Notes: generated by a model not told the origin, from the sequence alone. A DNA stretch of 37,600 nt from JAZBPO01 sp036351675 (GCA_036351675.1 JAZBPO010000136.1:1-37600), one strand, 5' to 3'; positions 1 through 9,025 are shown, numbered from the stretch's first letter. A program made the numbers and translations.

Positions 1-113
1 CCGATTCGCGCCCGCTGTGTTCCGGGCGGTGCGATCCGGCTTCCAGCCGGTCGCCCACCCCTGTGTGTGAGTGCGAGAATTCCCTGATTGACAGTTCATT
101 GACAAAAACCGCG

Positions 114-1853
114 ATGGCCCGCCGACGCGATCTCCAGCTGTCCGTCCCGAAGCGGACCCGCGCCCTGCTCACGTTCTTCGACGGAACGCGGAAGGGTCTG
201 CTGGCCTGGCTCGAGGCGCGCGCCAAGCTCGACCCGGTCGCGCTCGGCCGGGAGCTCCTGTCCGCCCTCGGCGAACTGAACGCCTTCCCCATGGAGCCCG
301 CGAAGCGCTTCGCCCTGCTCGAAACGCTGCGCAGCTGGGTGCATTCGGCCTGCGCCGGCGCCGCACACTGGCACGGCACACGGCCGCTCATGCTCGACGA
401 CGCGGCGCGCGGACGCGCCGCTGTCGCCCAGCGCCTGCAGTTCCAGCTCGCCATCGGCTACAAGGAAGTGATCGTCGACGCCCTCCGCGCCGGCGCGAAG
501 ATCGCCCCCGGGGTCCCGCGCGACACCCAGGCAGGCATGGCGACGGTCGCGGTCCATCGAACGCTCGCGGAGCTGGCGAACACGCTGCTGCGGTCGCTGC
601 AGTGCTACGTCGCGCCTCCGATCCGGCTCTGGGAGCAGCTTCACGAGCTCTACGTCCTCGCCGAGGTGCTGCGCATCACGGAGGAAGTGGTCCACGACGA
701 CGAGAACCGGGTGCGCCAGGACACGAGGATCCTGGACGCCTACCTCCGTGCCCTGCTCATCGCGTCGGCGCGCCCGAACATGCTCCGCCACGGCGATCTG
801 CGCCTGCTCTTCTCACTCCTGGAGGACTGGTCGCGCTGTGTGCACATCGTCCCGCGCCACGAAGTGAGCACGCCGCTGATCCTCGTCGACCTGGCGGTGA
901 ACGCACCGCCGCGCGCCTCGGCCACCTTCGTCGAGAGCGATGCGCCCGATGTGCGCGTCATCGAGACCTCGGAACTCGTGGAGCAGCTCGAGGCGCTGCG
1001 GAGCGACGCCGGAACCGCACGCATCGCTACGGTGGGGCGCGAGCGCTCGGAACTGCTGCGCCACGCCCTCGAGGTATGGGGTACGCAGCAGGGTCGGGAG
1101 TTCACCCGCGCCGAAGTGGAGGGCGACATCGCGGTCTGCGTGGGACTCGCCTCCGTGCACTACCACGCCGGCGGCAGGCAGGGCCTGCTGAAGCAGGTTC
1201 GCGCCGACAGCACGGAGGACGACGAGCGCAGCGCCGATCTCGCCCCAGATCTCGCCGACCCGAACCGCGGGAGCCTGGCCGACCGGCTGCGCTACATCGT
1301 CGACCCGGTCGACCTCACCCCCGAAGAACCGGCAACGGAGCATCCCCTGTTCCGCGCCGCCATCGCGGACTACTCCCCCGGCGGCTACGGACTGTGCTCC
1401 ACGGACACCCCCCCGGAGGGGCTGCTCGTGGGCGAGCTCCTCGGGATGCGCAAGGACGGCGAACCCGACTGGGGCATCGGCGTCGTGCGCTGGATCGCCA
1501 ACCGCGGCGCGGAGGGGCGGTTCGGCTGCCAGCTGCTGGCCGCCCGGGGCGAGACCGCCGGCGCCCGCGCGCTTTCCGACCGCACCCGGAGCGGCGCGCT
1601 CTGGATTCCGGTGATCCTGCTGCCCGGAAGCGATGCGCTGGCGCAGGCGACCACGCTGCTCGTGCCACCGGACACCTTCGAACCGGATACGGAGATCGCC
1701 CTCAACCGACGCGGTCGGGAGATGCGCTTCGTCCTCGGCGAGCTGCTGCAGAAGGCCGAGGGCTTCCAGCTGTTCAAGGCACGGGAGCTGGGCGGCTCGG
1801 GGGACGAGCCCGGGACCAGGCTGGAGCTGGAGCTGGTCCCGCTGGACGACTAG
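114..1853 (+). CDS. Hypothetical protein with degenerate C-terminal PilZ-like domain
   Basis: A 579-residue soluble protein of no family I can name with certainty. The first two thirds are helical and charged, with no signal peptide or membrane segment. From about residue 415 there is a stretch resembling a PilZ domain: a D-x-S-x-x-G motif (D419, S421, G424) followed by beta-strand-like sequence. This motif normally contacts cyclic di-GMP. I do not see a clear RxxxR motif before it, so ligand binding is uncertain. The ATG at 114 is chosen; an in-frame GTG at 63 would add 17 residues that look like leader DNA. It converges on the CheB/receiver pair, so a link to motility or surface behaviour is possible but only inferred from context. 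Confidence 0.6.
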   Translation: MARRRDLQLSVPKRTRALLTFFDGTRKGLLAWLEARAKLDPVALGRELLSALGELNAFPMEPAKRFALLETLRSWVHSACAGAAHWHGTRPLMLDDAARGRAAVAQRLQFQLAIGYKEVIVDALRAGAKIAPGVPRDTQAGMATVAVHRTLAELANTLLRSLQCYVAPPIRLWEQLHELYVLAEVLRITEEVVHDDENRVRQDTRILDAYLRALLIASARPNMLRHGDLRLLFSLLEDWSRCVHIVPRHEVSTPLILVDLAVNAPPRASATFVESDAPDVRVIETSELVEQLEALRSDAGTARIATVGRERSELLRHALEVWGTQQGREFTRAEVEGDIAVCVGLASVHYHAGGRQGLLKQVRADSTEDDERSADLAPDLADPNRGSLADRLRYIVDPVDLTPEEPATEHPLFRAAIADYSPGGYGLCSTDTPPEGLLVGELLGMRKDGEPDWGIGVVRWIANRGAEGRFGCQLLAARGETAGARALSDRTRSGALWIPVILLPGSDALAQATTLLVPPDTFEPDTEIALNRRGREMRFVLGELLQKAEGFQLFKARELGGSGDEPGTRLELELVPLDD

Positions 1854-1951
1854 GCGCGACGGGCGGAGCCGGCCGCCGACAGCGCGCGGCTCACGGCCCG
1901 GCCCCGGGCGGCGCGGGGGATTCTCGCCGCGGCGCCGAAGGAACGGATGGC

Positions 1952-1975
1952 GCGGTCCGATCAGGCTCGGACCGC
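1952..1975. terminator. Putative bidirectional terminator hairpin
   Basis: A perfect 9-bp inverted repeat (GCGGTCCGA and TCGGACCGC) with a 6-nt loop lies between two convergent genes and overlaps the stop codon of the minus-strand CheB gene. There is only a short TT after the stem on the plus strand, so it is not a canonical rho-independent terminator. Position between converging genes is the main support. Confidence 0.35.
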
Positions 1976-2548
1976 TTGCCCCAGCGACCGGCCACCCCCG
2001 ATCTCACGGATGCGCGCGGCGATCTGGCGCGGCTCGAGGATGCGATCGACGCCGCCACGCTCGATGGCGCGCTTCGGCATGCCGAAGACGGCGCAGCTCG
2101 CCTCGTTCTGCACGATCGTCTCCGCGCCGAGCGCCTTCATGTGCGCGAGCCCGTCGGCGCCGTCGCTGCCCATGCCCGTCAGGACGATACCGGTGAGCGC
2201 CGTGCCCGAAGCGCCGGAGAGGGATCGCATGAGGACGTCCACCGAGGGACAGACGAACTGGACCGGCTCGCCGTCCGCCAGGCGGATCGTGCGACCCGCT
2301 TCGAGGGTCATGTGGCGCCCGCTGGGCGCGACGACGAGCCGCCCCGGCGCCAGCGTCTCGCCGTCCTCCGCGAGGACGACGTCCAGTTCGCTGATGCGCG
2401 CCAGCGTCGCGACGACGCTGCGATTGATGAACGCGGGCATGTGCTGCACGAGCAGGATGGCGGCATGCAGCCTCGGCATGCCCGTGAAGATCTCGCGCAG
2501 CGCCGCGGGCCCTCCGGTCGAGGCGCCCATGACGATCAGCGGCGTCAC
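1961..2548 (-). CDS. Stand-alone CheB-type protein-glutamate methylesterase domain
   Basis: A 195-residue protein made only of the CheB catalytic domain, which hydrolyses methyl-glutamate (and deamidates Gln) on chemoreceptors. The triad is visible: S10 in the GASTGG motif near the N-terminus, H36 in VQHMP, and D129 in LTGMGSDG. Classical CheB is about 350 residues with an N-terminal receiver domain. That domain is missing here but is encoded by the gene immediately upstream, whose stop codon overlaps this GTG start (GTGA). No CheR, CheA or receptor gene lies in the window, so the receptor or other target is unknown. Start choice rests on the overlap and on the domain beginning immediately. 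Confidence 0.88.
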   Translation of the reverse strand: MTPLIVMGASTGGPAALREIFTGMPRLHAAILLVQHMPAFINRSVVATLARISELDVVLAEDGETLAPGRLVVAPSGRHMTLEAGRTIRLADGEPVQFVCPSVDVLMRSLSGASGTALTGIVLTGMGSDGADGLAHMKALGAETIVQNEASCAVFGMPKRAIERGGVDRILEPRQIAARIREIGGGRSLGQAVRA

Positions 2549-2937
2549 GGACCGTCGCCCAGGTCGCCGAGCAGAGCGGCGGCATCCTCGACCGCGGCGA
2601 CGAGCGCGTCCCTGCCGAAAGGCTTCACGATGTAGTTCAGCACCGTGGCGCCGTGTCGCTCGAGGGGCTCCGTCGGTTGCTGGAGGCCCGTGAGCATGCA
2701 GACGATCACCCCGTCGGCGAGGCCCTCCTCGCTCATGGCGAGGAGCGTCTCGTGGCCGTCCATATCCGGCATCCGGTAATCGAGGAGCATGACGCCGCGG
2801 AAGCCGTCCCGGAGCGCCTGGATGCCCTCGCGGCCGGTGCTCGCGGTCTCGACGGCGAAGCCGCGGCTGGCGAGCATCCGCGCGACCATCTGCCGCAGGG
2901 GTGGATCGTCGTCGACTACCAGTACTCGTCCGGTCAC
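2545..2937 (-). CDS. Single-domain response regulator (CheY-like receiver)
   Basis: A 130-residue receiver domain with the full phosphorylation site: acidic pair D9-D11, phospho-acceptor D53 in LLDYRMPD, T83 and K105 in the IVKPFG motif. There is no output domain. It overlaps by 4 nt the start of the CheB methylesterase gene, so the two are translationally coupled and could jointly do what a one-piece CheB does. The kinase that phosphorylates it is not in the window. The GTG start is taken because homology starts at once after it; a longer open frame continues upstream but reads into low-complexity GC-rich DNA. Confidence 0.88.
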   Translation of the reverse strand: MTGRVLVVDDDPPLRQMVARMLASRGFAVETASTGREGIQALRDGFRGVMLLDYRMPDMDGHETLLAMSEEGLADGVIVCMLTGLQQPTEPLERHGATVLNYIVKPFGRDALVAAVEDAAALLGDLGDGP

Positions 2938-3166
2938 GGAGGGGGCCCTGCACGCGATGACTGGTCGCCTGTCGGCAGGTACGTGGAGGACTTGAGCCGC
3001 GGCGTTCGCATGCGCGCACGGCCCCCGCCCGGCCGGCGCTGCCGGCTCCCGGCAGATGCAGCGCGCGGCGCGGCGCGGGCCCGTCGTGCGGCCCCGCCTT
3101 CTCCTGCCCGCGCGCAGCCTGCACAATCCGGCTCCCTGACGCTTCGCCACGGTGCTCCCGAGCCCG

Positions 3167-4315
3167 ATGAACGCCTCCATCCCGGAACTCGCGCCCATGC
3201 TGAAGGCGCTCGTGGAGAGCCCGTCCGTGAGCTCTGCGGACGCGCGCTTCGACCAGAGCAACCGCGCCGTCGTCGACCACCTCGCGAGCTGGCTCGACGA
3301 TCTGGGCTTCAGCGTCGAGATCAGCCCACTGCCCGACCAGCCGCACAAGGCGAACCTCGTGGCCGTACTCGGCCGGGGCGCGGACGGTCTCGTCCTGGCA
3401 GGCCATACGGACACCGTGCCCTGCGACCCGGAGCTCTGGAACTCGGACCCCTTCGCCATGGGCGAGCGCGACGACCGCTTCTACGGCCTCGGCACCTGCG
3501 ACATGAAGGGCTTCTTCCCGCTCGCGCTGGAGGCCGTGCGGGACGTGCGCGCCGAAGATCTGGAGCGCCCCCTGATCGTCGTCGCCACGGCCGACGAGGA
3601 GTGCTCCATGGACGGGGCCCGCCTGCTGGTCGAGCGTGGCACGCCGGCCGCGCGCTTCGCCGTGGTCGGCGAGCCCACGGACCTGCGGCCGCAGCGTCTG
3701 CACAAGGGCATCATGTTCGAGAAGATCCGCGTCAGCGGCCGCAGTGGACACTCGTCCGATCCGTCGCTCGGCGCCAACGCCCTCGACGCCATGCACGCCG
3801 TCATGGGCGAGATCATCGCCTTCCGCGCCGAACTCGCGGCATCACATCAGCACCCGGCCTTCGCGGTCGAGGTGCCGACCATGAACCTCGGCTGCCTGCA
3901 TGCGGGCGACAACCCGAACCGGATCTGCGGCCACGCGGAACTGCAGATCGACGTGCGCGTACTGCCCGGCATGGACAACGCGTTCGTGCACGAGGCGCTG
4001 TGCCACCGCCTGCAACCCGTCGCGCGCGCGCACGACGTCGAGATCGAGGTAGAGGTGCTGCACGCGGCACCGCCCTTCGAGGAGGGCGCCGGCGGCGAGC
4101 TGATCCGGCTCGTCGAGAAGCTCACCGGCGTCGAGGCCGGCGCCGTCGCGTTCGGCACGGAAGCCCCCTTCTATCAGCAGCTCGGCATGGAAGCAGTGGT
4201 GCTCGGGCCCGGCTCCATCGATCAGGCACACCAGCCCGACGAGTACCTCGATCATCGCCAGATCGAGCCGACCGTGCGCCTGCTCCGCGACCTCGTCAGA
4301 ACGGTCTGTAGCTGA
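3167..4315 (+). CDS. argE: Acetylornithine deacetylase
   Basis: A 382-residue M20-family zinc hydrolase that converts N-acetylornithine to ornithine and acetate in arginine synthesis. Zinc and catalytic motifs are in order: H80-x-D82 in GHTDTVP, D112 in GTCDMKG, the E144/E145 pair in TADEE, E169 in VGEPT, and a late His in the DQAHQPDEY segment. Length matches the ArgE family. The gene ends 4 nt before argA, so they form an operon; this pairing is known in Pseudomonas relatives. A GTG 15 nt upstream is an alternative start; neither has a strong ribosome site. The 229 bp upstream, shared with the divergent receiver gene, holds GC-rich sequence without a convincing promoter or operator. Confidence 0.9.
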   Translation: MNASIPELAPMLKALVESPSVSSADARFDQSNRAVVDHLASWLDDLGFSVEISPLPDQPHKANLVAVLGRGADGLVLAGHTDTVPCDPELWNSDPFAMGERDDRFYGLGTCDMKGFFPLALEAVRDVRAEDLERPLIVVATADEECSMDGARLLVERGTPAARFAVVGEPTDLRPQRLHKGIMFEKIRVSGRSGHSSDPSLGANALDAMHAVMGEIIAFRAELAASHQHPAFAVEVPTMNLGCLHAGDNPNRICGHAELQIDVRVLPGMDNAFVHEALCHRLQPVARAHDVEIEVEVLHAAPPFEEGAGGELIRLVEKLTGVEAGAVAFGTEAPFYQQLGMEAVVLGPGSIDQAHQPDEYLDHRQIEPTVRLLRDLVRTVCS

Positions 4316-4319
4316 AGCC

Positions 4320-5648
4320 GTGGACGCGCTCCAGTACGTCAGATGGTTCCGCGGTGCCTCGCCCTACATCAACGCCCATCGCGGCCGCACCTTCGTGCTC
4401 ATGCTCGGCGGCGAGGCGATCGCCGATGCGAACTTCGGGAACATCGTGCACGACGTCGCGCTCCTGCGCAGCCTGGGCGTCCGCCTCGTGATCGTGTTCG
4501 GCGCGCGGCCCCAGATCGACGCGGCCCTCGCCGAGCGCGGCCTCGCGCCCCGCTACCATGACCGGCTGCGCATCACCGACCCGGACGCGGCCCATCTCAC
4601 GCGGCGCGTGGTCGGCGAACTGCGCATGCAGATCGAGGCCCTGCTCTCCATGGGCCTGCCGGGCACGCCCATGCACGCCTCGCGCATCGCCGTGACCGGC
4701 GGCAACTTCGTCGTCGCGCGCCCGCTCGGCGTCGTCGACGGCGTCGACTACCAGTTCACCGGCGAGGTCCGCCGCATCGACGCCAGTGGCCTGCGGGCCC
4801 AGCTGGACGCCGGCTGCATTCCTCTCCTGGGCCCCTGCGGCTACTCACCGGCCGGCGAGGTGTTCAACCTCGCCTACGAGGAGGTCGCGGCCCGCGTCGC
4901 GGCGTCCCTCGCCGCCGACAAGTTGATCGCGCTCGACGACGAGCCGGGCCTGCGCGACGCGAACGGGGCGCTCCTCGCGGAGCTGACGCCGCAGGAACTC
5001 GAGGACTGGATGGCGGCGCAGGACGACGACTCGGAAGCAGGCAGCGAGCGCCTGCGGCAGGCGTCGGCGCTGCTCTGGGCCGTGCGCTCCGGCGTGCGCA
5101 GGGGGCACGTCGTCAGCCATGCGGACGACGGTGCGCTGCTCGTGGAGCTGTTCACCCGCGCGGGCGGCGGTACGCAGATCACGGAGCACTCGGCGGAGCG
5201 TGAGCGCCCGGCGACGCTCGACGACGTCGCCGGCATCATCGAGCTCACCGCGCCGCTCGAGGCGAAGGGGCTGCTCCTGCCCCGCTCCCGCGAGCGCATC
5301 GAACTCGACATCGATCACTTCCGCATCATCGAGCTCGACGGCATGGTCATCGCCTGCGCAGCGCTGTACCGCTATCCGGAAGAGAACGCGGGCGAGATCG
5401 CCTGTGTGGTCACGCATCCCGAACATCAGGGCGGCGACCGGGCCGAGCGCCTGGTCGCCCGGCTCGAGCGCAGTGCGTCCGAGGCCGGGATCGACCGCGT
5501 GTTCGCCCTGAGCACCCGCGCCGCGGCGTGGTTCGTCGAGCAGGGCTACCGGGAGACGGGGCCCGCAGAGCTGCCAGCCGCTCGCGCCCGGCAGTGGAGT
5601 GCGGAACGCGGCTCGAAGGTGCTCGTGAAGGACCTGCGGCGGGTCTGA
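4320..5648 (+). CDS. argA: Amino-acid N-acetyltransferase (N-acetylglutamate synthase)
   Basis: A 442-residue two-domain protein: an N-terminal amino-acid-kinase fold (about residues 20-290; GGEAIADANF and VFGARPQID segments) and a C-terminal GNAT acetyltransferase domain (about 295-440). It makes N-acetylglutamate, the first step of arginine synthesis; in this family the kinase fold binds arginine for feedback inhibition. The acetyl-CoA loop reads HPEHQGGDRAERL, where the usual third glycine is aspartate, a small departure from the pattern. The GTG start lies 4 nt after the argE stop, so the cell co-expresses the entry and deacetylation steps. Classical ArgA with a separate ArgE implies a linear rather than fully cyclic pathway unless argJ exists elsewhere. 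Confidence 0.9.
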   Translation: MDALQYVRWFRGASPYINAHRGRTFVLMLGGEAIADANFGNIVHDVALLRSLGVRLVIVFGARPQIDAALAERGLAPRYHDRLRITDPDAAHLTRRVVGELRMQIEALLSMGLPGTPMHASRIAVTGGNFVVARPLGVVDGVDYQFTGEVRRIDASGLRAQLDAGCIPLLGPCGYSPAGEVFNLAYEEVAARVAASLAADKLIALDDEPGLRDANGALLAELTPQELEDWMAAQDDDSEAGSERLRQASALLWAVRSGVRRGHVVSHADDGALLVELFTRAGGGTQITEHSAERERPATLDDVAGIIELTAPLEAKGLLLPRSRERIELDIDHFRIIELDGMVIACAALYRYPEENAGEIACVVTHPEHQGGDRAERLVARLERSASEAGIDRVFALSTRAAAWFVEQGYRETGPAELPAARARQWSAERGSKVLVKDLRRV

Positions 5649-5649
5649 A

Positions 5650-5676
5650 CGCCCCGGACCGGCACAGGTCGGGGCG
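5650..5676 (+). terminator. Possible argA terminator hairpin
   Basis: Immediately after the argA stop is a GC-rich inverted repeat, CGCCCCGGACC and GGTCGGGGCG, with a 6-nt loop and one bulged base. No U-tract follows, so it may instead slow polymerase or protect the 3' end. Confidence 0.35.
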
Positions 5677-5684
5677 CCCGGATG

Positions 5685-5747
5685 CGATACAGGCAGCCTC
5701 GAGCAGGGCTGTACGGTCCGCGACGGCCCGGATCAGCCGCTGTACCG
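5685..5747 (+). promoter_or_regulatory. Candidate MocR-type operator upstream of ilvD
   Basis: The 205-bp gap before ilvD contains CTGTACGG at 5709 and CTGTACCG at 5740, direct repeats exactly 31 bp apart, preceded by the inverted copy CGATACAG at 5685-5692. The intergenic region next to the MocR regulator carries CTGTACTG and CTGTATCG, also 31 bp apart, plus an inverted CAGTACAG. Direct repeats about three helical turns apart are typical of MocR/GntR regulators. The assignment is inferred: the motif also occurs by chance inside genes. Confidence 0.45.
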
Positions 5748-5853
5748 CGGCAGCGGCGAGCGGCAGGCTGGACGACACGGCCGGCCGCCGAGGCCACAGG
5801 AAGACACCGCGGGCGCCGGAGCCCGCGCCAGGCTACGGAACAGGACAGGAACC

Positions 5854-7536
5854 ATGGCAGACAACGACGCGAAGCGCCGCTACTCCTCGCTCGTGGTGGA
5901 CGGAACGGAGAAGGCCGCCGCGCGCGCCATGCTCCACGCGGTCGGCTTCGAGGACGGCGACTTCTCGAAATCCCAGGTCGGCATCGCCTCGACCTGGTCG
6001 AATCTCACGCCCTGCAACATGCACATCGACGAGCTCGCCCGCGCCGCGGCCGACGGTGTCGCCGGTGTGGGCGCCAAGCCCGTCACCTTCAACACGATCA
6101 CGATCTCCGATGGCATCTCCATGGGCTCGCCGGGCATGCGCTATTCGCTCGTCTCGCGCGAGGTGATCGCGGATTCCATCGAGACGGTGGTCGCCGGCCA
6201 GGGCTTCGACGGCTTCGTCGCCTTCGGTGGCTGTGACAAGAACATGCCCGGCTGCGCCATGGCCATGGCGCGCCTGGACCGGCCGAGCGTGTTCGTCTAC
6301 GGCGGCACGATCCAGCCCGGCAAGGACCGGCGCGACATCGTTTCCGTGTTCGAGGCCGTGGGCAAGCACGCCGCCGGCAACCTCTCGGACATCGAGCTCA
6401 AGGAGGTGGAGGCCACCTCCATCCCGGGCCCGGGCTCCTGCGGGGGCATGTACACGGCCAACACCATGGCCTCGGCCATCGAGGCCCTAGGCCTGTCGCT
6501 GCCGGGTTCGTCCGCCATGGAGGCGGTCTCCCGGGACAAGCGCGAGGACGCGCGCCGCGCCGGCGCCGCCGTCGTCGACCTGCTCGCGCGGGGCATCCGC
6601 CCTTCGGACATCCTCTGCCGCGAGGCCTTCGAGAACGCGATCACCACGGTCATCGCCCTCGAGGGATCGACCAACGCCGTGCTGCACCTGCTCGCCATCG
6701 CCCACTCCGCGGGGATCCCCCTCGAACTCGACGACTTCTCGCGCATCGGCGCGCGCGTACCCGTGCTCGCCGACATGCGGCCGGCGGGCCAGTACGCCAT
6801 GAGCGAGCTGATCGAGATCGGCGGGATCCAGCCGCTCATGAAGATGCTGCTCGACGAAGGCCTGCTGCACGGCGACTGCCTGACCGTGACCGGCCGGACC
6901 CTCGCCGAGAATCTCGCGGAGGTGGCTCCCTATCCCGAGGGCCAGAAGGTCATCCGCCCCCTGTCCGATCCGATCAAGAAGGACAGCCACCTGGTGATCC
7001 TGCGCGGGAACCTCGCGCCGGAGGGCGGGGTCGCGAAGATCACGGGGCACGAGGGCCTGCACTTCACGGGCAGGGCGCGCTGCTTCCACGGGGAGGAGGC
7101 GGCCCTCGCGGCGATCCTCGACGGCACGGTGACGGAGGGAGAGGTCGTGGTCGTGCGCTACGAGGGCCCGCGCGGCGGACCGGGCATGCGCGAGATGCTC
7201 TCCCCCACCTCGGCCATCAACGGCCGCGGGCTCTCGGACAAGGTCGCGCTCATCACCGACGGACGCTTCTCCGGAGGTTCGCACGGCTTCGTGATCGGCC
7301 ACATCACACCGGAGGCCTTCGACGGCGGCCCCATCGCTCTGGTGGAGGACGGCGACGTCGTCGCCATCGACGCCGAAGCGGCCACCATCGAACTGCAGAT
7401 CGACGCCGAGGAACTGCTCCGCCGTCGCGCGAACTGGCAGCGGCCGGCGCCCTATGCCACCCGCGGCATCCTCGCGAAGTACGCGAAGACCGTGTGTTCG
7501 GCCTCGGAGGGCGCGGTCACCGACAAGTTCGACTGA
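5854..7536 (+). CDS. ilvD: Dihydroxy-acid dehydratase
   Basis: A 560-residue IlvD/Edd-family iron-sulphur enzyme that dehydrates 2,3-dihydroxy-isovalerate and its isoleucine counterpart to 2-oxo acids in valine, leucine and isoleucine synthesis. Cluster cysteines are C54 (LTPCNMH), C127 (GGCDKNMPGC) and C196 (GPGSCGGMY); K129 is the expected carbamylated lysine, and the serine-rich DGRFSGGSHG motif near the C-terminus is the active site. The length is that of the shorter, [2Fe-2S]-type subgroup rather than the roughly 616-residue E. coli type. A purine-rich ACAGGAACC precedes the ATG. It sits near a PLP regulator and a class IV aminotransferase that could perform the next step of the same pathway. 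Confidence 0.95.
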   Translation: MADNDAKRRYSSLVVDGTEKAAARAMLHAVGFEDGDFSKSQVGIASTWSNLTPCNMHIDELARAAADGVAGVGAKPVTFNTITISDGISMGSPGMRYSLVSREVIADSIETVVAGQGFDGFVAFGGCDKNMPGCAMAMARLDRPSVFVYGGTIQPGKDRRDIVSVFEAVGKHAAGNLSDIELKEVEATSIPGPGSCGGMYTANTMASAIEALGLSLPGSSAMEAVSRDKREDARRAGAAVVDLLARGIRPSDILCREAFENAITTVIALEGSTNAVLHLLAIAHSAGIPLELDDFSRIGARVPVLADMRPAGQYAMSELIEIGGIQPLMKMLLDEGLLHGDCLTVTGRTLAENLAEVAPYPEGQKVIRPLSDPIKKDSHLVILRGNLAPEGGVAKITGHEGLHFTGRARCFHGEEAALAAILDGTVTEGEVVVVRYEGPRGGPGMREMLSPTSAINGRGLSDKVALITDGRFSGGSHGFVIGHITPEAFDGGPIALVEDGDVVAIDAEAATIELQIDAEELLRRRANWQRPAPYATRGILAKYAKTVCSASEGAVTDKFD

Positions 7537-7542
7537 CGCGCC

Positions 7543-9006
7543 TCAGCGCCGCGCCGGCGCGATGCCGGCGCCGCGCAGCGCACCCGCACGCGTCCGCTCC
7601 GCGAGCACGCCGAGGCGCACGATCGCGCGCTCCAGCTCCGCTTCCCGGTCGATCGCCACGTTGATCCGCAGGCAGTTCTCGTAGCGCCCGGAGGCCGAGA
7701 AGATCGGCCCGGGTGCGACCACGATGCCCGCCTCCGCCGCCGTCCGATAGAGCGCGATCGCGTCCACGTCGGGCGGCAGCTGGGCCCAGAGCACGAAGCC
7801 CCCGGCGGGATCGCTGACCACCGTGCCCTCCGGCAGCGCTGCGAGCAGCAACTCGCGCCCGCGCCCGGTCAGCTCCGCGTAGCGATCGCGCACGCGCCGC
7901 AGATGGCGAGCGATGCCGCGGTTGCCGAGCAGCTCCGCCAGGGCGTGCTGAGCGAGCGGCGAGGCGGACAGGCTGCCCGCGTACTTCAGGTACTCGAGCC
8001 GCTCGCGGTAGCGCGCCGGCGCCACCAGCCAGCCGATGCGCAGGCCGGGCGCGACGGTCTTGCTCGCCGAGCCACAGAGGAACACCTGCTCCGCATCGAC
8101 CGCGCGCAGGGCGCGGGGGCGGAGGCCCGAGCCGTCCGCTTCGACTGCGAGATCTGCGTACACGTCGTCTTCTATGACGGGCACCTCACGCGCGGCACAC
8201 AGCTCGACCAGCGCACGGCGATCCTCCTCGGCCATCACGTAGCCCGTCGGGTTGCTGCAGTGGGGTACGAGCGCGAGCGCGCGGATCGGCCAGCGGTCGA
8301 GGGCGCGAGCGAAAGCCTGCAGATCGATGCCCCGACGAGGATCGGTCGGGATCTCGAGCGCTTCGAGGCCCAGGCTCTCGATCACCTGCAGGAGCCCGTA
8401 GTAGGTCGGCGATTCGACGGCGACGACGTCGCCCGGCTTCGTGAGCACGCGCAGGGCGAGCTGCGTCGCCTCCTGCGTACCTGACGTCACGAGCACCTCG
8501 TCGGGGTCCGGGCGACAGCCACCCTCGGCGAGCCGCTCCGCGACGACGGCGCGCAGCGCCGCGACACCCGGCGGGAAGGCGTAGGCCAGGGCGTCGCGCC
8601 GGTGCCGCCGCGCGGCTGCGCCGAGCGCCCGCTGTACGGCATTCAGCGGCAGGAAGGACGCCTCGGGCACGGCCGTACCGAGCTGCAGCACGCCGGGCCG
8701 GCCGCTCGCTCGGACGATCTCCATGGTGATGCCCTGGCTCGTGACCGCCGCCGGCGCCGGGGGCGGCGCGGAGCGCGGCAGCACCGCGCCGGCCGATCGA
8801 CGCGCCCGGACGTAGAAACCGGAGCGGGGCCGCGCTTCGAGCCAGCCCTCGTCCTCCAGACGCTGGAGTGCAGCCACCACTGTGGAGACGCTGACGCCGT
8901 GCTGGTGCGCGAGGCGGCGCACGCCGGGCAGGCGCGTGCCGACCGCGAGCTCACCGGCACGGAGGCGGGCGCGGAGCAATTCGGCGATCTCGGCGTAGCG
9001 GGTCAC
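7543..9006 (-). CDS. MocR-family PLP-dependent transcriptional regulator
   Basis: A 487-residue protein joining an N-terminal GntR winged helix (about residues 1-68, with the LPGVRRLAHQHGVSVSTV recognition region) to a fold-type-I aminotransferase domain. The PLP lysine is K316 in GSASKT; the SNPTG and EDDVY motifs that hold the cofactor are also present. Such proteins sense PLP-amino-acid adducts and usually control a divergent or nearby gene. It is divergent from a class IV aminotransferase and converges on ilvD with a 6-nt gap. The GTG at 9006 starts the winged helix; the frame stays open to 9213 but that would read through the shared promoter. Related annotations would be PdxR, GabR or TauR, and the effector is not predictable here. 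Confidence 0.88.
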   Translation of the reverse strand: MTRYAEIAELLRARLRAGELAVGTRLPGVRRLAHQHGVSVSTVVAALQRLEDEGWLEARPRSGFYVRARRSAGAVLPRSAPPPAPAAVTSQGITMEIVRASGRPGVLQLGTAVPEASFLPLNAVQRALGAAARRHRRDALAYAFPPGVAALRAVVAERLAEGGCRPDPDEVLVTSGTQEATQLALRVLTKPGDVVAVESPTYYGLLQVIESLGLEALEIPTDPRRGIDLQAFARALDRWPIRALALVPHCSNPTGYVMAEEDRRALVELCAAREVPVIEDDVYADLAVEADGSGLRPRALRAVDAEQVFLCGSASKTVAPGLRIGWLVAPARYRERLEYLKYAGSLSASPLAQHALAELLGNRGIARHLRRVRDRYAELTGRGRELLLAALPEGTVVSDPAGGFVLWAQLPPDVDAIALYRTAAEAGIVVAPGPIFSASGRYENCLRINVAIDREAELERAIVRLGVLAERTRAGALRGAGIAPARR

Positions 9007-9025
9007 GGCGGGCCTTGGAGTCGGG

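Noticed and set aside
602..2635. Long 677-codon plus-strand open frame
   Set aside because: Arg/Ala/Pro-rich composition with no motif, overlapping two convincing genes in other frames; a GC artefact.
5364..5371. CTGTACCG inside argA (and CTGTACGG at 8632-8639 inside the MocR gene)
   Set aside because: Single copies in coding sequence reading Leu-Tyr codons or similar, without a partner at 31 bp; taken as chance, and a warning about how common the motif is.
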